Assembly: GCA_963556145.1 (NCBI GenBank)
Contig: OY744463.1
Coordinates: 3,348,001-3,412,000 of the forward strand
Source of the DNA: Hygrocybe punicea
Lineage: Eukaryota; Basidiomycota; Agaricomycetes; Agaricales; Hygrophoraceae
Direction of reading: 5' to 3'
DNA: 64,000 bases
The translations under genes were made by a program, and so were the position numbers. Under the pieces are notes generated by a model. The model searched no databases and was not told where the DNA came from. It was given only the letters and a program-made list of their open reading frames with translations. Positions 11,201-21,310 of this stretch are shown one piece after another (position 1 is the stretch's first letter; the number at the start of each line of letters is the position of its first letter).

Positions 11201-11648
11201 GACGACAGAAATGAGGCAGACGCCCATAGGATGTCCCCAGCGCCATCCAACCTCGCGAAAACACAGAGCGCGTCAATTGACGTGCCCCCGTTGTTCGCAA
11301 GGTAGTGAGCACGCACGGACGCCCATGGAAACTCCCCAGCCCCATCCAACCTCGCGAAAACAAATGGAGCGCATCAATTGACGTGCCCCCATTGTTCACG
11401 AGGTACTTAGGATGGAATGTGGTGGGTACCCACCGTCGTCTTATCCCCTCACCCTCACCCTCACTGATATATTCGTTAGCATGTTTTTGTACTGAGAACC
11501 CCGACTGAGCCGCCACTCAAGTCGACTGTAGTTGGTAGTCATGACTACCAACTATGACTATGTGAAAATGTGATGAATAGTCTAGTCGAAGTTGTGACTC
11601 TCCTAGTCGACTATTGACTAGTCGAGTCGCGGCAACACTAGCCGATCA

Positions 11649-12440
11649 CCATAGTCCCCCCTTCGAATACTCGGCCGACCGAGCCGACCGCCTTCGTGCC
11701 GCGCACCCCCCAGAACCTTCCCGCGTCGCACCCCCAGTACCGCTACCAGGCCCCCATCGAAGATCCCGGTATCGCCAAATCCGTCATCGACCACGCGCTC
11801 GATTCTCAAGTCTGCATTTCGCAACGAGAACTTTTAGCCATGTCGTCCGACGCCTGCCGTCACATGAAGGACCTCACCACCTCGAAAAAGGTCACTGCTG
11901 AGACCAACAACGTGGAAGTCTTTCACTTCCACGCACCTGAAATCCCCACTCGCACCTGCCAACATTGTCAGGAAAATGTCCCGCTTGTTGTCGGCCACGA
12001 CTCAGTCCCTCTTCATGTGGTCTACCCACTCATCAATGGCAAATTCATATTCAAATGTGTCCTCGACAATGGCTCTATTATCATCGGCATGCGACGCAAC
12101 ATCTGGGAAAAGCTTGGTTACGGCCTCCAAAATATGAAGATGCGGATGCAGTCGGCAAATAAAAGCGACAACGACACCCTTGGCCGGATCGCCAACCTAA
12201 AATTCACTTTTGGCGATGTCAATCTTTTCCTCCAAGTCCAAGTCGTCGACAACGCCCCCTACGAGATCCTCATCGGCCGCCCGTTCTTCACGCTTTCCGA
12301 GGCCCTTATGAAGGATTATAAAAACGGAGAGCAACAAGTCATGATCACAGATCCAAACACCAGTGCTGTCGTTACCTTGCCCACCATCAAGCACAACCAA
12401 AAGAACCAACGAGAGCGGTCCGACACCGGAAAGCCAGATT
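11649..12440 (+). pseudogene. Gypsy B aspartic protease region
   Basis: The frame resumes the polyprotein after hAT-like element 2. It contains the retroviral-type protease active-site motif DNGS followed by IIIGM and, about 70 residues later, the ILIGRPFF strand typical of these proteases. A one-base shift in a T run at 12439-12443 makes the frame stop at TAG; the neighbouring frame (FLEVEDLEI) continues the polyprotein. A long linker follows before RT. Confidence 0.8.
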
Positions 12441-13625
12441 TTTAGAAGTCGAGGACCTGGAGATACCTCTCGGGAAGGACGCACCGGGAGACGAGAAGCT
12501 GCCACTCGAAAGCGACCACACCTATACCACGAACTATGCTTCCCTTTTGCCGTTTCCCCTAGAAGAGGACTTATGTTTTTCTATCGATTTATATTTCTCT
12601 TCGTCTCAGCCTCAGACTGCCGCCCAGTACATTTCATTGTTGACCGATGTACAAAATCAGATACGTACTACTGATACCCTTCCTTCATCTTGTTCCGTCT
12701 CTGCTCCTGCGTCATCTATTTGTTCTTCAAATATTTGTAACAAAACCCCTACTGAACACGCTACTTATATCTCGTATACCACCCCCCCTACCAGGGACCT
12801 AAAAGGAGTCGTCACCAAGAAAAAGTATAAGAAGGTAGCCGATCGTATCCGCCCAATTTCTACCACTCTTCCCGACGAATACCGGATAATACACGAGATC
12901 ACCAGCGACCCGCTAGCTGACTTACCCACGCTCCCGACTCACCCGCCCGACTTTACACCCGGCACCCGCTATACCCAGGAACGACATGACGCGATGCCGA
13001 TGAACCCGGATGGTTTCCTTTGGCCTGAGGAAGAGAAGCTCGGCCACCATATCATCAAAACGCAAGAAGCCGCTTTCACCTGGAACGAATCCGAGAAAGG
13101 GCAGTTTAACTCGGACTACTTCCTGCCGATCCACATTCCCACCGTACCGCACGACCCGTGGGTCCATTGAAATATCCCAATCCCACCCGGCATCCTTAAC
13201 GAAGTCATCGGCATCATAAAAGACAAAATTAACGCCGGTACCTATGAACCCTCGAATTCGTCATACCACTCCCGCTGGTTCTGCGTTTTGAAAAAGGATG
13301 GGAAGTCCCTTCGAATCGTCCATGATCTACAGCTGCTTAACGCCGTCACTATCCGCGATCCCGCCGTACCGCCCATGACCAAGCACTTGGCCGAGGCCTT
13401 TGGCGGCCACTCTTGCTACGCTTCCTTCAACCTCTTCGTCTCTTTCGACCAACGCCTCGTCCACCCCTCGTCTCAGGACTATATGACCTTTCAGTCTCCA
13501 CTCAGAACGCTTCGACTTACGCGGATCGCTATGGGATACACAAATTCCCCGCAGATCCTACACGGTAACTCCACGTACATCCTCCGTGACGAAATCCCTC
13601 ATCTTGCGGTTCCGTATATGGACGA
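12441..13625 (+). pseudogene. Gypsy B linker and reverse transcriptase, first half
   Basis: The continued frame carries a Ser/Thr-rich linker, then conserved pre-RT and RT blocks: NIPIPPG, SRWFCVLKKDG, LRIVHDLQLLN and the catalytic YMDD, which is cut exactly at its last Asp codon by family C. Two lesions are visible: a TGA at 13168-13170 just before NIPIPPG, and Asn instead of the usual Asp of motif A (AAC at 13429-13431). The second half of RT resumes at 21311. Confidence 0.9.
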
Positions 13626-14530
13626 TGTAGAGGGTCGACGTCCCTCTGAGTCCGTATCATCAATATATCACGAATCCGGACCAACCCGATGCCGCCATTC
13701 GACTTGCATTCGAACCCGACGTAACCCGACGCAACCCGACGTGACGTGACGTGACGTGACCCGACGTGACCGACATAACCCGACGTATGCCGCTTCGTCA
13801 CAGCCGCTCTCAGACCAAATCCGGCAGCCTCAAACGCCTCGGAGTTCCAATTCCAGGAGATGGATCTCTTCGGACTCAATCCCCGACTTCGGATTTACTT
13901 TATTTATGCATCCCCTCGTCCTTTCGGAGATATGTAGGACTTTCTAGATCTTTTCCTTGCATATTCGTTTTCCCCTCCATTTCCTGTCTTCGTTGCTTTG
14001 CAACCCCCCTTTCCACATCCCCATTCCAACCTTTCTTTGTAGCTTACCATCGGCCGAAGTAGACATGTCCGAAAGTAGATTACTGTTTCCTGTACTATAA
14101 AAACGGTCCCCGACGACTGTACAAAATAAGATACCCTTAGTCCCCATTTCCCTTCAGTCAGAATCGCCTTTTAATCCCTTCAAATGCTTGTCCATGTAGA
14201 CCCTTAGCTTTTTATAGTCCTCTTCGTCGTCTTTATCGTTGTTTCCGTATATTTGTTCATCATTTCCGACCCGACCCGACCCGACCCGCCGTACCCGACA
14301 TCGCCGGCATCATTGGGTTCTTTATTATTTGTCCATTTTCACTCCGTTCATCGCCGGATTCGTCGTTATTAGTCCAGTTTTATGCGGCGGCTTTTCTTTT
14401 ACTAACTTTCCCTTCCTTTTACTACTATTCCTGACACTGATTTATCCAGTCACTTCTACGCTGACACCCTCTGGTTAGGATCTCTTATTTCTTTATATAG
14501 TTCCGAAGCCACCAAGAACCCGCATCTACA
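13626..14530 (+). repeat. 5' LTR, family C
   Basis: It begins TGTAGAGGGTCGACG and ends GCATCTACA. A TATA-like box (TATAAAAA) is at 14096-14103. A run of CGTGACGTGAC and ACCCGAC repeats lies in the first 180 bp. The primer-binding site TGGAGCCCACCGCGAGGA follows at 14533-14550. Confidence 0.95.
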
Positions 14531-14707
14531 TCTGGAGCCCACCGCGAGGAGTGTCAAGCTCACTTCACATTTTCCTCTTTGACTTCGCCAATTTTGGCAC
14601 CTTTCCCTCTTTCTGGCAGCAACAGCGCCCCCATAGTCAACAGCGCCCCATATTCGGCAGCATTTCAAGCCTCTCCAGTCGCTCAGCAACTCCTAGGCCC
14701 ATTTCCA

Positions 14708-16609
14708 ATGATTCCGACACCTACGTATTGTTTCTTCGTACCAGTTGCGCCCCCTGGGCCGCAGAACTCGGCCTTTTGGCCTTTTTGTCACGCCGTCACA
14801 GCCACGTCACACGGTCTTCAATATGCCCCCCCCTTCGCTTTTCCCATTTATTTCACTAGTTCCCCCACCCACACTCATCTCAACACATCCAACGGACTCG
14901 GAAGACGACCCCCCACAGATCCCGCTCGAAAAACCGCGCCCGGAAAGCCCCAGAACGGCCGCAACGAACCCGTCCAACATGGAGCGCGCCTCGCGCATCA
15001 AACGAGTAACGGAGACCCGGTAGTCGAAGGAAAGCGCGCGCATTGCAACGGCTGTTGCATGTGCAGTCCCAGGTACGCCCCTCCTCGCCGTTTCCGCGGT
15101 TGCCGTGCAGGTAAACGCGTCCGCGCGCGCAAGTCCAACGTGAATACGCATATTGACGCGTCCTCACTCGTTTCCGCCTCGTTTCCGCCCCCGTCTTCGC
15201 GTACGCCCTCGCAATCGTCCCCATGGGTGTTCCAACACACGCCGCCATCGTCTGCGCCCGCGCCGTCCCCGGAAAAATGCGTCCGCGCGCGCCAACGCAA
15301 CGTTAACACGCGTATCGACGCGTCCCCCCTAGTTTCCGGCTCAAATGGCCCCCCGTTTGCACCCACGGACACGCTGTCGTCCCCGGAGGCGAACCGTGAT
15401 GCGCCCCTACCGTTTGCGCCCTCGCCAGCCTCAGGACGACCCGCCCACGCGCCCCAACGCGTCGAAAACACGCGTATCGACACCACCACCTCCGTTACGC
15501 CCTCGTTTCGCCCACCGTCACCGTCTACGCCCTCGCCGTCGTCCCAAGAGGCCAGCCGTGACATGCCCCCACCGTTTGAGCCCGCGTCGTCCCCAGGAAT
15601 CCGCGCTAGCGCCCCGCAGACGCCGTTTTCAACATCGGCCCCCGTTTCTGCCTCCGTTTCACCCCCGTTTCGCCCCGCGTTCGCGTCCACGGCCTCGACG
15701 TCGTCCCTAGAGGCGAACCGTTACACGCCCCCGCCGTCTGTCCCCGCGCCGTCTCCAGAAAACCGTGCCGACACTCAACGGACGCCATTTTTGACCTGTC
15801 CCAGCGTATCCGCCCTCGTTTCACCCTTGTGTCGCCTGCCATCCACGTCTCCGCCCTCGCCGTCGTCCCCAGAGGCCATCCGTGACACGCCCCCGCCGTC
15901 TGAGCCCCCGCCGTCCCCAGAAACCCGCGCCAGCCACAAACATACCTTGTTTTTGACCAATTCCGCCACATCCGCCCCCGTTCCGCTCTCGTTTCGACCC
16001 CCGGCAGCCGCGTACCACCGCCAGGACCCCCATATCGCCCTCCGTGACGCCGTACAAGCCGCCCCCGCTGCGTTCGAGCCCCCAACGCCGTCCCACATCG
16101 CCCCACCATTGGCCCCTGCGTTCCATCATCCAGGACCAACGCCAGACCCACGGACCAGCCCCTACGCCCACGTTCACATCCCAGCGCCTCTGTACGGCCC
16201 CCTCCCGTCCCAAACAAGTCCGCCCCTGTCCTTCTTCGATGCCCCCAACACACCACGTCACCCGCTACCCCAGTCAACCCCGCATGCCCACGATCCACCC
16301 CACGGAGCCTCGCAGGCCCATTCAGTAGCCCATACCACGACCCCGCGCTCGACCCCGTCCTGCTACGCCCATGCACTGCCGCTCCATGACTTCATACCCA
16401 CTATACCCTTGTCGTTATCCCCAGAAGCAGGCCAGGGCATGCCGCCATCATCCACATTTGCCACTGACGACATACCTGCTGCGACTTTGCTTGCGCTCGA
16501 GTCAGCATTGTTATCCCTCAAGGCCCTCAAGGTTCTGGAGCAAAAGTTGGTAAAGTTGGTGGATCGGTTGGAGAAGTTGGAAGACTTTGTGTTGGAAGAT
16601 TCCTGTTGA
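14708..16609 (+). CDS. Proline-rich gag-like protein of family C/E
   Basis: A long open frame, open back to 14579 but with its first in-frame ATG at 14708, encodes about 633 residues dominated by Pro, Ser, Thr and Ala. Many units resemble SP-x-x-R-D-T-P-P-P-S-E-P. The last 50 residues form a leucine/lysine-rich helix (repeated KLVKL and RLEKLEDF-like heptads), suggesting oligomerisation. No CCHC knuckle or enzyme motif is seen. Position directly after an LTR and primer site suggests a structural protein. Similar but broken frames occur at 451-1931 and 17435-19339. Confidence 0.6.
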   Translation: MIPTPTYCFFVPVAPPGPQNSAFWPFCHAVTATSHGLQYAPPFAFPIYFTSSPTHTHLNTSNGLGRRPPTDPARKTAPGKPQNGRNEPVQHGARLAHQTSNGDPVVEGKRAHCNGCCMCSPRYAPPRRFRGCRAGKRVRARKSNVNTHIDASSLVSASFPPPSSRTPSQSSPWVFQHTPPSSAPAPSPEKCVRARQRNVNTRIDASPLVSGSNGPPFAPTDTLSSPEANRDAPLPFAPSPASGRPAHAPQRVENTRIDTTTSVTPSFRPPSPSTPSPSSQEASRDMPPPFEPASSPGIRASAPQTPFSTSAPVSASVSPPFRPAFASTASTSSLEANRYTPPPSVPAPSPENRADTQRTPFLTCPSVSALVSPLCRLPSTSPPSPSSPEAIRDTPPPSEPPPSPETRASHKHTLFLTNSATSAPVPLSFRPPAAAYHRQDPHIALRDAVQAAPAAFEPPTPSHIAPPLAPAFHHPGPTPDPRTSPYAHVHIPAPLYGPLPSQTSPPLSFFDAPNTPRHPLPQSTPHAHDPPHGASQAHSVAHTTTPRSTPSCYAHALPLHDFIPTIPLSLSPEAGQGMPPSSTFATDDIPAATLLALESALLSLKALKVLEQKLVKLVDRLEKLEDFVLEDSC

Positions 16610-16754
16610 GTTGATTGGATTTTTGTTTTTGTTTTGTTTTGTTTGTTTTGTTTTCAGTATTGTCCCTTCCCTCCCTCCCTTTTTCTTTTTCCTATTTCTT
16701 CCTCCCTTGCCTTATGTGAGACTGGGGACAGTCTCTATTTGTGTCCCTACTGGA

Positions 16755-17125
16755 TGTAGAGACATCTATATCTCTGGGTACGTATTCACTCATTTTACTA
16801 TATTCTCTATTTGTTCTATTATTTGTATGTAGTGGCTGTTGTAAATAGTCACAAACAAGTTGAGTTTTGGGTTTTGACCCCAGTGACAACGATCTCGCAC
16901 ACAACGAATCCGCGCCTACCCAGGCTGCGTTCACCACATCATGTAGAGACATCTATATCTCTGGGTACGTATTCACTCATTTTACTATATTCTCTATTTG
17001 TTCTATTATTTGTATGTAGTGGCTGTTGTAAATAGTCACAAACAAGTTGAGTTTTGGGTTTTGACCCCAGTGACAACGATCTCGCACACAACGAATCCGC
17101 GCCTACCCAGGCTGCGTTCACCACA
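16755..17125 (+). repeat. Two family E LTRs in direct tandem
   Basis: Two copies of 184 bp (16755-16938 and 16942-17125), apparently identical, are separated by only TCA. Each starts TGTAGAGACATC and ends TTCACCACA. The pre-LTR motif GGACAGTCTCTAT lies at 16726-16738, 29 bp before the first copy, and the primer site TGGAGCCCACCGCGAGGA follows the second at 17128. The junction equals the two bases after the LTR (TC) plus the base before it (A), as expected for ends of linear cDNA joined together. Confidence 0.85.
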
Positions 17126-17434
17126 TCTGGAGCCCACCGCGAGGATAATTCAGTGCCAAGACACATTCATTCCGCCCTATATTTCCTTTCGTCATTTCGA
17201 AACAAGCCCTGCCGCCGCACTCTACACATCCGACACCCGTTAGTGCCGTTACCGACCCCTTTACATCCGACATCCGATCCCTCGACAATCTGATCTCCAA
17301 CTATCGCACCATCATTAGGGTTTGATTTTATTACTATCCTCTCTTCTTTTACGACTGCAACTGTCTAGTTCCACGTACAACTTCGAATCCGCTCTTGTGC
17401 GGCCGACCCAACGGCCGCCTCCGCTTTAGGAAAC

Positions 17435-19339
17435 TTGCACAGCCACGATCCAACACCCTCGTTTGTCGACTCGAAGTCTCGAACTCCGTCACATCCACTA
17501 TCCACACTCGTTTATAGACCCCCAACACGCTCGGAATCTCACTCCCCACCGATACCCGTCGAAGAACCGCGACCGGAAAGCCTCAACGACGCGCCCAACA
17601 GCACTGACGACTTGGAACAGACGGAGCGCCGTGCAACGGGTTTAGCCTGTGCACACCCAGCCGTTTACTTCTACGAACTCGCACTTGTCACCGGAAACAA
17701 GCCTTGACATGCCCCCGTCGTCTGAGCCCGCGAAGTTACCAGCAAACCACGTCACCGCCCTCCACGAGTCCGTACGAGCAGCCCCGCCGCGTTCGAGCCC
17801 TCAACACCGTGCTATAGCCCCACGACACCAGTCCCGAGCCCTCACGAGCCGTCCTCGCCATTATCGAGCCCCCAACGCGTCGCCACGTCATCCCTCCTCG
17901 TGCCCCCGCCTAGTCGACATCTCCGGCCGCTCACGCCCTCGATGGACACCCCGTCACCTCGCACCGCTTCCCAGAGTCCCACATCGCCCTTCGCAAGCCC
18001 TCACGAGCCGTCCTCGCCGTCATCGACCCCTCACGCGTTGCCACGTCATCCTTCCTTGTACTCGACATCACCGGCCGCTCACGTCTTCGTAGGACCCACC
18101 GCCGCCTCGTACCAGTTCCCAGCATCCTACATCGCCCCTCGCAAGTCCGTACAAGCCGTCCCCGTTGTGTTCAAGCCCCCAACGACATATCATGCCACCT
18201 CGCCTCGTGCCGCCGCGTTCGCCAACCTAGCGCCAACGACCACCGCGTACAACCACCTTCCACACCCACGTTCACGCCTCCGCACCTCGACATGGCTCCC
18301 TACTGTCCCAAACACGTCCGCCCCCGTCCCTCGTGGTCCCACGCAAGCTGCCACGTCACTCCCCGTCGACCCCGACTTCCCAGCCGTCCCCGTCCTCGTC
18401 CACTCCCCTTCGACCATCTACGCCCTCGACCAACCCCACGACGTCCCTCAAGTCCCTTCGCGAGCCCAAACAAAGCCCCCGTTGGGTTACGCCCGCGAAA
18501 CCGTGACCACCGGCCGCCCAAACCCGTACCACGACCCGACGCATCGTTGTCAAATCCCCACACATATCCGCCACGAAAGTACACGAAACGCCACCCGTAT
18601 CACCCCCAATCTATCTCCCAGTCCCCGTCGTCTCATCCGCCCACGTCATCCGCCTCCGTCTCCAACCTCGATCACTCGTTTGCCGCCTCCTCGACCTCTC
18701 GCCATCCTCGAACGACCTTACGAAACCACAATCCACGTCACGCAACCCCACGTTCCCTCTTATCCGCCCACGTCATCTGCCTCCGTCGCCCTACGTCGCC
18801 CTATGCCATACCGCCACACCCGACAAACCGTTTTCAACCTACCCGCTACACCGGATTCTGGTTCCGGATCCGCGACCTGCATCACAGCACTCGACTACGA
18901 ACCCGGACACGTTCCCAACGATTCCGCGGCATCCGGTTCCTGTTCCGGCTCAATTCGAGCACCAGTGCTCGATTCAAGCATCTGGTTCCGGTTCCGGTTT
19001 CACAACCCGTACCCGCCACATTCGCACTCCCGTACCCACCGAACCCGACCCTACGAAAACCCCTCACCGTCCATCGGCATAAGAAATATATACATAGATA
19101 GATTAAATAAATCAAAAAGAAAGAAAAATGTCAGAGATAAAAGAAAGATAAAAAGAAACACTCGTTCCCGACACACCCGGCACCCGCATAATCCACCCGA
19201 CGTACCCGACACACCCGCTTACGAATCCGTCGCACCCAACGAACCCGCTTACGAACCCGCCGCACCCGCTTACGAACCCGACACGTCGCTTCACTCGTTC
19301 CCCACGCACCCGACTCATCCGCTCACGCACCCGCATTAA
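17435..19339 (+). pseudogene. Second proline-rich gag-like region inside family C
   Basis: Frames of 90-480 residues, the longest 17900-19339, are rich in Pro, Ser, Thr and Arg and related to the 14708-16609 protein (VEEPRPES versus LEKPRPES; KSVQAVP.VFKPPT versus DAVQAAPAAFEPPT). The frame shifts at least twice, and the conserved C-terminal helix is missing. It ends in short tandem units with ACCCGCTTACGAACCCG. I read it as a decayed gag-like gene of a second unit joined through the tandem LTRs. Confidence 0.55.
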
Positions 19340-19564
19340 ACCCATTTGACATCGTTCTCCGCTTTCCATGACCCACCGTTTCCACCACCGTTTCGACCCA
19401 GACACAATGTTCCCTGTCTCGGCTTCAATTTCCAAACCACCCGACTTTATATTTCAGTTCCATGGGGGGGAATGCTTCCCCACGGGTCCAAGCCGGTGCT
19501 GAACCGCCTAGTATGAGGCTGATATCACAGCCGTTGATTATCGCCCCCATATTAGTATTGACAT

Positions 19565-19820
19565 ATCGAACCTCCGCCATCGTCTATCGAACCTCTGCCA
19601 CCGTCTATCGAACCTCCGCCATCGTATATCGAACCTCCGTCGTCGTCCATCGAACCTCCGTTTTCGTCATATCGAACCTCCGTCGTCGTCCATCGAACCT
19701 CCGCCATTTGTCTATCGAACCTCCGCCACCGTCTATCGAACCTCCGCCATCGTATATCGAACCTCCGTCGTCGTCTATCAAACCTCCGTTTTCGTCATAT
19801 CGTATTGAACAACCACCGTC
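19565..19820 (+). repeat. Minisatellite, units of about 21-24 bp
   Basis: Ten or more units of the type TATCGAACCTCCGCCATCGT are arranged in tandem with small variants (GTCGTC, GCCACC). The region lies between the proline-rich frames and the 3' LTR of family C. Nothing else is recognised between 19830 and 20360 except the pre-LTR motif at 20372. Confidence 0.8.
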
Positions 19821-20401
19821 GTCATATCTACTCCTACGCCACCGTTTCCGCCACCCGTTGACACAGCCACCAAAGCCGCCGACCCTAACTCGACCCGCCT
19901 AGATCGTCTTTGTCATCCGCTTGTGTTTTATTTCGTTTCCGCTCCTGCCTTACTCGTCTCCGTCACCCGCCCCCAATCCTATGTCACGTTTAGTTTTATC
20001 CTGACTTGATTTCTATCGCGTCCCCTCTTTCCGATACCCGACATTTATTTATTTTCTCATCTATTTTGCGTTTCCACTCCCCACTTGTCCCGTTTTTGTA
20101 GCTTTCCATCTTTTCTTTCATTTCCGCTCAGTTCCCTTTTCCTCCAGTTCTATGAACTTTGTTTCCTTTTTCCTCGACACCGGCTTCACTCATTTCGTTC
20201 CCCATTCGCCGCTCTCAGCCTCCGACCATCCATCGAGTTCCGCTAGTCACCATCCGCTCTCCCCCTTTGCATTATCCACAACCCGCCTCGTCCCGTCGAG
20301 CCCGATTCCATGACCACCACGTCGGCCTCATCTCACGCATCCGAGTCCCGAGTCCACATAGTATAGACCAGGGATGGTCTTTATTTAAAGTACCCTGGAG
20401 A

Positions 20402-21306
20402 TGTAGAGGGTCGACGTCCCTCTGAGTCCGTATCATCAATATATCACGAATCCGGACCAACCCGATGCCGCCATTCGACTTGCATTCGAACCCGACGTAA
20501 CCCGACGCAACCCGACGTGACATGACGTGACGTGACCCGACGTGACCGACATAACCCGACGTATGCCGCTTCGTCACAGCCGCTCTCAGACCAAATCCGG
20601 CAGCCTCAAACGCCTCGGAGTTCCAATTCCAGGAGATGGATCTCTTCGGACTCAATCCCCGACTTCGGATTTACTTTATTTATGCATCCCCTCGTCCTTT
20701 CGGAGATATGTAGGACTTTCTAGATCTTTTCCTTGCATATTCGTTTTCCCCTCCATTTCCTGTCTTCGTTGCTTTGCAACCCCCCTTTCCACATCCCCAT
20801 TCCAACCTTTCTTTGTAGCTTACCATCGGCCGAAGTAGACATGTCCGAAAGTAGATTACTGTTTCCTGTACTATAAAAACGGTCCCCGACGACTGTACAA
20901 AATAAGATACCCTTAGTCCCCATTTCCCTTCAGTCAGAATCGCCTTTTAATCCCTTCAAATGCTCGTCCATGTAGACCCTTAGCTTTTTATAGTCCTCTT
21001 CGTCGTCTTTATCGTTGTTTCCGTATATTTGTTCATCATTTCCGACCCGACCCGACCCGACCCGCCGTACCCGACATCACCGGCATCATTGGGTTCTTTA
21101 TTATTTGTCCATTTTCACTCCGTTCATCGCCGGATTCGTCGTTATTAGTCCAGTTTTATGCGGCGGCTTTTCTTTTACTAACTTTCCCTTCCTTTTACTA
21201 CTATTCCTGACACTGATTTATCCAGTCACTTCTACGCTGACACCCTCTGGTTAGGATCTCTTATTTCTTTATATAGTTCCGAAGCCACCAAGAACCCGCA
21301 TCTACA
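20402..21306 (+). repeat. 3' LTR, family C
   Basis: It is nearly identical to 13626-14530; I noted about three substitutions by eye, among them GACGTGACG versus GACATGACG and CATCGCCGG versus CATCACCGG, both CpG transitions. It is flanked on the right by the ACGA duplication. Confidence 0.95.
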
Positions 21307-21310
21307 ACGA

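Larger units (their letters stand above)
9489..11640 (+). mobile_element. Non-autonomous hAT-like element 2
   Basis: The termini TAGTGTTGCCG and CGGCAACACTA are inverted and a perfect 8-bp duplication GCCGATCA flanks them (9481-9488 and 11641-11648). GTCGACT/AGTCGAC-rich subterminal repeats occur at both ends. A GTAAGT donor at 9827 and a CTAAC branch point mark an intron like those of the related elements; a 792-bp palindrome has inserted into it. The following exon is an acidic Asp/Gly/Asn minisatellite, then a block related to element 1 (SPAP..LAK..S.SID), present twice. It interrupts B between gag and protease. Confidence 0.85.
13626..21306 (+). mobile_element. Non-autonomous LTR retrotransposon family C
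   Basis: Two 905-bp LTRs (13626-14530 and 20402-21306) differ at only a few positions, so the insertion is recent. The flanking duplication is ACGA (13622-13625 and 21307-21310), and its removal restores the RT sequence YMDDIPVKGP. The shared primer site follows the 5' LTR and the shared pre-LTR motif lies at 20372. The interior contains proline-rich gag-like ORFs and a tandem pair of family E LTRs but no protease, RT or integrase, so it must be mobilised in trans. Confidence 0.9.

Noticed and set aside
10543..11516. Frames rich in Pro/Val/Ile or Arg/His/Pro opposite the acidic minisatellite
   Set aside because: Antisense shadows of the GAC/GGC minisatellite with no conserved counterpart.
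14998..16376. Gly/Arg-rich minus-strand frames opposite the proline-rich gene
   Set aside because: Mirror of a Pro-rich frame in GC-rich DNA; the plus strand has the conserved C-terminal helix and position after the primer site.
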